Shown here one piece after another: positions 54,306 to 57,700 of a stretch of DNA of 57,700 nucleotides. The DNA lies in contig NZ_JONS01000025.1 in the NCBI RefSeq assembly GCF_000711965.1, positions 1 through 57,700 of the forward strand. The letters run 5' to 3'. Within the stretch, counting starts at the first letter, position 1. Every line of letters starts with the position of its first letter. This DNA comes from Actinomyces israelii DSM 43320. Lineage in GTDB: Bacteria; Actinomycetota; Actinomycetes; Actinomycetales; Actinomycetaceae. Under the pieces are notes generated by a model that saw only the letters and a program-made list of their open reading frames with translations, did no database searches and was not told the origin of the DNA. Both the position numbers and the translations under genes were made by a program.

Positions 54306-54965
54306 GTGGATTTCAGAGTGTTCATGAACGCTAAACGTGGTTTATTTGCGTTCCCAGCATTCTTCTCATCGCTGGTATCATTTTTTGTTGTATGCTGCGT
54401 CATATATGGGAGTCGGCAGATGTCTCCTACGACTTCCACTAATGTCGATCAATGGTCCGACGTTCTATCGGTTGCAGCTCTAACCCCGGCGGTCGTTGCG
54501 ACCTACCTTGCCTTAAATGAAGAACATGAGCAGGTGAGTATTGCTTTAGGCCTACGCCGCCTCCTTCTTGTCATGGGAATTGTGGCTTCATTATTTTATA
54601 CCCTTACGGCAGCAGTGTTGCATAATCCTAGATCTGTTGTGTGGTTTGATAACATATCGATAGCTGTCGGTTTCTTCGAGTGGTCAATAGCCGTTTTCTT
54701 CTTGTCCGAAATAATGAGAATAGAAACATGGAGACATAGCTTTAGTAAGAGGCATCGCAAAGAACTTTTGATAATACTCGCCATTGGGGCGGTCATCATG
54801 TTAATAGCAGGGATGTGGATTCTAGTTGATATTCATTATGAAGTTCCACATGTATTATCGCTGCCCTGGCGGTGCATACTAGGAAGTATTGGGATGGCGG
54901 CGATTATTGTGATGGTTCTAGAAATTTTGAGGAAGGTTCAGAAATGCGATGCCGAGCAACTGTGA
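54306..54965 (+). CDS. AT-rich orphan membrane protein
   Basis: This 219-residue protein has about five membrane helices (for example FPAFFSSLVSFFVVCCVIYG, LLVMGIVASLFYTLTAAVL, LLIILAIGAVIMLIAGMWILV). I do not recognise a family. Its codon use and base composition are far more AT-rich than the chromosome, indicating recent transfer. ATG 54324 (MNAKRGLFAF) is an alternative start. It abuts the truncated recombinase, so its arrival may have caused that truncation. Confidence 0.7.
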   Translation: MDFRVFMNAKRGLFAFPAFFSSLVSFFVVCCVIYGSRQMSPTTSTNVDQWSDVLSVAALTPAVVATYLALNEEHEQVSIALGLRRLLLVMGIVASLFYTLTAAVLHNPRSVVWFDNISIAVGFFEWSIAVFFLSEIMRIETWRHSFSKRHRKELLIILAIGAVIMLIAGMWILVDIHYEVPHVLSLPWRCILGSIGMAAIIVMVLEILRKVQKCDAEQL

Positions 54966-55129
54966 TCATGAAGTATGTCATATTTGAGCTTTAATACCCT
55001 GAGGGTTGTTCACAGTCCGATCCCAACTGGTCTTGACCTGCTAAGATGCTTGCCGCAAGTAGCTCCATGAATAGGCTTCCCTACCTTGTGGAAGAATTAG
55101 ACAGTTATTTATAGATTGGAGGATTCTAT
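54966..55129. other. AT-rich leader of the gene split off by the IS
   Basis: No gene is visible. The 3' end contains GGAGG (55118-55122), which before the insertion would have been spaced 5 bases from the ATG now at 56001. Confidence 0.6.
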
Positions 55130-55184
55130 GAAGGTTATTCAGGGGGTGTGTATGGGGAATTAGTGGTTCGGCGTGTTGAATAGG

Positions 55185-55247
55185 TGACGGCTCGTTGATC
55201 TGAGAGAATCAAGATGCTAAAGAAAACCTCTCAGGAACGAGCCGTCA
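55185..55247 (+). promoter_or_regulatory. Hairpin over the IS5 transposase start
   Basis: TGACGGCTCGTT...CTGAGAG (55185-55206) pairs with CTCTCAGGAACGAGCCGTCA (55228-55247), with a small internal mismatch. ATG 55214 lies in the loop and ATG 55247 at the base. Such structures in insertion sequences are known to block translation from read-through transcripts. Confidence 0.65.
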
Positions 55248-55990
55248 TGGGTAAGGGTATCACAGGCCTGGACAGAACGCAGTTGAGTCGCCTGGTGGAA
55301 CTGGTGGTACAAGATGCTGAGATCGCCTTGGCGCCAAGAATCCTCAACCCACTGGCCGCGGTGCGGGCGACGTTGATGTATTTGCGCACCAACACCTCCC
55401 AGGAGGCGATCGCCGACATCATGGGCGTGTCCCAGCCCACGATCTCGCGGACGATCAGCGTGGTCACCCGGATCATCGCCAGGGCCCTGGGGCCCGTGCT
55501 GGCGACCGTCGAGGAGGTCCCTCATGGGGGCGTGCACATCATCGACGGGACCCTCCTGCCGTGCTGGAGCTGGAAGGACCGGCCCGATCTGTGGTCGGGC
55601 AGGCACAGGCGCACCGGTATGAGCCTGCAGGTGCTGGTCAGCCTCACCGGGCACCTGCGGTGGGCCTCGGACCCCCTGCCCGGGGCCACCCACGACTCCA
55701 GGGCCATCACCACCTCCGGCGTGCTCGAGCAGATCGACCCCTCCTGCTGCATCGCCGATAAAGGCTACATCGGAACCGGGGTTGTCACCCTCTGTAAGAA
55801 ATCTCCCAACGGCGAGTTCACCCAGGCCCAGAGACAGGTGAGCAAGGCCCTGGGCAGGATCCGTTACGTCGTGAAGAGAACCATCGCGCACATCAAAGCC
55901 TGGAAGATCCTGGCCCACGACTACAGGCGCCCCCTACACACCTTCAAAGAAACCATCACAGCCACACTAGTCCTTTACACCTACACCTGA
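55214..55990 (+). CDS. IS5-family transposase (DDE superfamily)
   Basis: This 258-residue protein has an N-terminal helix-turn-helix (NTSQEAIADIMGVSQPTISR, about residues 56-75). The DDE domain includes HIIDGTLLP, then the ATHDSRA region and CCIADKGYIGTG, with the last catalytic Glu probably in the C-terminal helical part (LHTFKETITATL). Intact length and motifs suggest it can be active. ATG 55247 is an alternative start. A hairpin spans its translation start region. Confidence 0.9.
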   Translation: MLKKTSQERAVMGKGITGLDRTQLSRLVELVVQDAEIALAPRILNPLAAVRATLMYLRTNTSQEAIADIMGVSQPTISRTISVVTRIIARALGPVLATVEEVPHGGVHIIDGTLLPCWSWKDRPDLWSGRHRRTGMSLQVLVSLTGHLRWASDPLPGATHDSRAITTSGVLEQIDPSCCIADKGYIGTGVVTLCKKSPNGEFTQAQRQVSKALGRIRYVVKRTIAHIKAWKILAHDYRRPLHTFKETITATLVLYTYT

Positions 55991-56000
55991 ATAACCTTCT

Positions 56001-56426
56001 ATGTCCCCAGCCATATTCGGTGTTATAGGTGTTGTTCTCGGTGTCATCTGCACTGGGGTGGTTAACTATGTACTTGAGTGGCGGCAGCACAAGATTGAGT
56101 ACCGCGCAGCAAATCGATTGGTCTGTAGCGATTTAAAGCGTTTCTTGGCTTTCGTGGAACCGGTGCGTCAATCTGGCGCATGGGGCAATGAACGGCGGCC
56201 GCTGTCGACTGAGGTCTGCCGCCAGTATGCAGAAGTCATGGCCAAGGCGTTGTCGCGAGCACGATGGGTGAAGTTCGAGGGAGCGATTCTGGGGATAGAA
56301 CACTTAGAGCTGATCCGAAAGCAGTGCGAATCTGACAAGCGTAGCCTAAGCGAGGTTGAACTGGCTCATGTTGAGCGTATCGGCGATTTCGTTGAGGATA
56401 CCGTAGAGGCGTTGGATGGCGTGTAG
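56001..56426 (+). CDS. Small membrane-anchored protein, cut from its ribosome binding site
   Basis: This 141-residue protein begins with one membrane helix (IFGVIGVVLGVICTGVVNYVLEW) and then a basic, mostly helical cytoplasmic part (EYRAANRLVCSDLKRFLAF, SLSEVELAHVERIGDFVED). I do not recognise the family. Its ATG is directly at the right end of the IS, so the native ribosome binding site (GGAGG at 55118) now lies 870 bp away. The protein is probably no longer translated efficiently. It could be cargo of the island; function unknown. Confidence 0.65.
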   Translation: MSPAIFGVIGVVLGVICTGVVNYVLEWRQHKIEYRAANRLVCSDLKRFLAFVEPVRQSGAWGNERRPLSTEVCRQYAEVMAKALSRARWVKFEGAILGIEHLELIRKQCESDKRSLSEVELAHVERIGDFVEDTVEALDGV

Positions 56427-56535
56427 TACGGAGTATGATAATGCGTATCATCATCTTGCGCAGAAAAGCACCAACGCGATGTCCACGGAATAGCTATTCA
56501 AACTGTCTGCGACCATCCCTTGCATCTCGTATCGT

Positions 56536-56564
56536 TTTCGCTGCGGTCATGAATATGCTATAAT
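56536..56564 (+). promoter_or_regulatory. Extended -10 promoter of the hypothetical/AbiEii operon
   Basis: TGCTATAAT (TATAAT at 56559-56564 with an upstream TG) is an ideal extended -10 element. The -35 region 17 bp upstream (TTTTCG) is weak, as expected for an extended -10 promoter. The start codon at 56609 follows after about 45 bases. The remainder of 56427-56608 holds nothing else I can name. Confidence 0.65.
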
Positions 56565-56608
56565 CCCATCAATACCAGTTTAATAGCAGTCCGCGAAAGG
56601 AGGTGCTC

Positions 56609-57145
56609 GTGACGTCATCATCCACTCAGTCTGCTCATGAGTACCTTATCGTGCCCTCCCGTCAGGTCGAGATCCCTCCGACTACGCCAGAGCGCTATAT
56701 CACCGGCATCTATGCTCTGAACGTCCAGGCGCCAGAGGGGACCAGTGGGGACTGGCATGATGTGTTTCATTGGCGCGAGGGCGTGGATGATCCCGACGAG
56801 GTGATGCTCGGTGGCAGTGCCGAAGTGGACACCAACCATATTTATGGCGACCTTGGTATCTACAATGGCAAGGACAGTCTGCTGGCTAAAGGTCTGGAGA
56901 TACCTGGTCAGACGGCGTCGGTCTACGTGGCCAACCACTTCCGGGCCATCCTGGACATGGTCTATCACTCGCTGACCCATTACAGGCGGGTCTATAACCT
57001 AACCGGCGCCACCACGGACTGGCTTGACACCCCTGAGCAGCAGCAGTATGTACTGGAGCAGGCTACGCGAATGACGCCATTCCTGCCGCAGGAGTCTCAG
57101 CAGCACCTGGCTGACTGGGTCAGTAAGGAGCTGGCAGCGGCCTAG
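56609..57145 (+). CDS. Hypothetical protein, likely partner of the AbiEii-like toxin
   Basis: The start is GTG 56609 because AAGGAGG ends 5 bases before it. The 178-residue protein has no helix-turn-helix or transmembrane segment and I do not recognise it. It shows a beta-rich first half (YITGIYALNVQAPE, DWHDVFHWREG) and a helical second half (FRAILDMVYHSLTHYRRVYN, EQQQYVLEQATRMTPFL). It ends 2 bp before the toxin-like gene and shares its promoter, so it may act as antitoxin. It does not look like AbiEi. Confidence 0.7.
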   Translation: MTSSSTQSAHEYLIVPSRQVEIPPTTPERYITGIYALNVQAPEGTSGDWHDVFHWREGVDDPDEVMLGGSAEVDTNHIYGDLGIYNGKDSLLAKGLEIPGQTASVYVANHFRAILDMVYHSLTHYRRVYNLTGATTDWLDTPEQQQYVLEQATRMTPFLPQESQQHLADWVSKELAAA

Positions 57146-57147
57146 GC

Positions 57148-57390
57148 ATGGGGGAGGAGGATCAACCTTCACTTCCACCTGCTGAGCGCTGGGACGTTGA
57201 CCCGGCTCCCTTCGAAAAGATCCAGTTCACTCCGGAGCGGCAGCGCCACGTCAACCTGATGCGCCATGTCGCCCAAGAGATAACCACCCAGACCGGCAAC
57301 AACCTGATCCTCAAGGGCGGCACCGGCCTGCTGCTGGCCTATGGTCTGCCGCGCTACTCAACCGACCTGGACTTCAGGGGGTCGGCGTAG
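57148..57390 (+). pseudogene. AbiEii/AbiGii-type nucleotidyltransferase toxin gene, truncated by an IS
   Basis: The residues ILKGGTGLLLAYGLPRYSTDLDF match the AbiEii nucleotidyltransferase core (KGGT...L...R.S.DLDF). Family members have about 230-300 residues, but here the frame enters an IS at about 57375 and stops at 57390 after 80 codons. The rest of the gene, if present, lies beyond the window on the far side of the IS. The product should be inactive. Confidence 0.85.
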
Positions 57391-57700
57391 TCGTGGGTGT
57401 GTTGGTGGGGGTGCGGCGCGGTTCCTGGGGTGACGATGGGTGTGTCCTACGCACCCTTTCGTCGTCAGGAGCCGCGCCGCTATGCCATCTTCCCCTATCA
57501 ACATTGCTGGGCGCCAGCCGAGCCTGATGCAGGTCTTGTCCACCGTGCCCGATCCCAGGTGCGCCCGGGGAATGAGGCACCGGCTGGAGGTGATCCTGGC
57601 CGTGGCGGTGGGGGCCGTGCTGTCCGGAGCGCGCAGCCTGCTGGCCATCGGGCAGTGGGCCGCCGGCCTGGACGCCGAGGCGCGCACAAGGCTGGGCCTG
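57375..57700 (+). mobile_element. ISAs1-type insertion sequence, left part
   Basis: The left boundary is placed at CAGGGG (57375), where AbiEii homology ends; this is approximate. It holds the first part of an ISAs1-type transposase and continues past the window edge. A 15-bp hairpin (57413-57427 with 57466-57480, one mismatch) hides the CAGGAG ribosome binding site of the transposase. Confidence 0.75.
57482..57700 (+). CDS. ISAs1-family transposase, 3'-partial
   Basis: The frame runs from ATG 57482 to the window end, 73 codons. The sequence SLMQVLSTVPDPRCARGMRH followed by a hydrophobic LEVILAVAVGAVLSGARSL and AIGQWAAGL is the typical ISAs1 N-terminal domain (DPR..RG.RH). The DDE domain lies outside the window, so intactness cannot be judged. 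Confidence 0.88.
   Translation, partial: MPSSPINIAGRQPSLMQVLSTVPDPRCARGMRHRLEVILAVAVGAVLSGARSLLAIGQWAAGLDAEARTRLGL

Larger units (their letters stand above)
55130..55999 (+). mobile_element. IS5-type insertion sequence, 870 bp
   Basis: The terminal inverted repeats GAAGGTTATTCAG (55130-55142) and CTGAATAACCTTC (55987-55999) are perfect over 13 bp and enclose one transposase gene. TAT flanks both ends (55127-55129 and 56000-56002), consistent with a 3-bp target duplication. The right repeat overlaps the transposase stop codon. Confidence 0.9.

Overview
The window is about 57.7 kb of very high-GC bacterial DNA with compact, often 4-bp-overlapping operons, SARP/BTAD and GlnR-type regulators, MutT1- and PPK1-type housekeeping genes and AbiEi-type proteins. 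This points to Actinobacteria. The gene set (MptD-type ECF transporter beside a TetR-controlled ABC exporter pair, AT-poor chromosome, ISAs1/IS5-type elements) suggests the Actinomycetaceae, probably Actinomyces; the genus is inferred, not proven.

Region 1 (1-23718) is the right-hand part of a nonribosomal peptide cluster. A 5'-truncated synthetase ((C)-A-T-E-C-A-T) is followed by a second synthetase (C-A-T-C-A-T-E), an MbtH-like protein and a strong hairpin terminator. A large SARP/BTAD-NTPase regulator follows, then two export systems: a MacB-like ATPase with an FtsX-type permease, and a DrrA/DrrB-like pair. No thioesterase is present, and the last module ends in an epimerase. A pair of 11-bp-spaced direct repeats upstream of the first exporter looks like a SARP operator. 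The synthetase genes carry clear signs of internal recombination.

Region 2 (23849-36030) is mostly chromosomal housekeeping: dtd, a DUF2516 membrane protein, a YgfZ/GcvT-like protein, a nitrobindin-like protein, a GlnR-like orphan response regulator, a membrane protein, mutT1 and ppk1. Embedded in it (28809-30151) is an AbiEi-like gene with an endonuclease-like C-terminus, bracketed by two inverted ~59-bp arrays of a ~22-bp repeat. Solo or degenerate copies of that repeat lie elsewhere in the region. This is the most unusual structure in the window.

Region 3 (36498-44224) is a five-gene, translationally coupled operon: SWIM zinc-finger protein, DUF5691 protein, MoxR-type AAA+ ATPase, DUF5682 protein (TraB/ChaN-like motifs) and a VWA (CoxE-like) protein. 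It looks like a dedicated chaperone or conflict-type system whose job is unknown.

Region 4 (44519-52449) is a transport locus: an MptD-type ECF S component, a fused ECF A-A'-T protein, a TetR repressor and a heterodimeric ABC exporter. Two near-identical palindromic operators, one on each side of the TetR gene, tie the locus together.

Region 5 (52450-57700) is accessory DNA. It has a repeat-rich intergenic stretch with a hairpin and a MITE-like element, then tRNA-Lys(TTT) with a 5'-truncated recombinase running into it. Beyond that lie AT-richer cargo: an orphan membrane protein, an IS5-type element inserted exactly at the start codon of a small membrane-anchored protein gene, a hypothetical gene coupled to an AbiEii-like toxin gene, and an ISAs1-type element that truncates the toxin gene and runs off the window.
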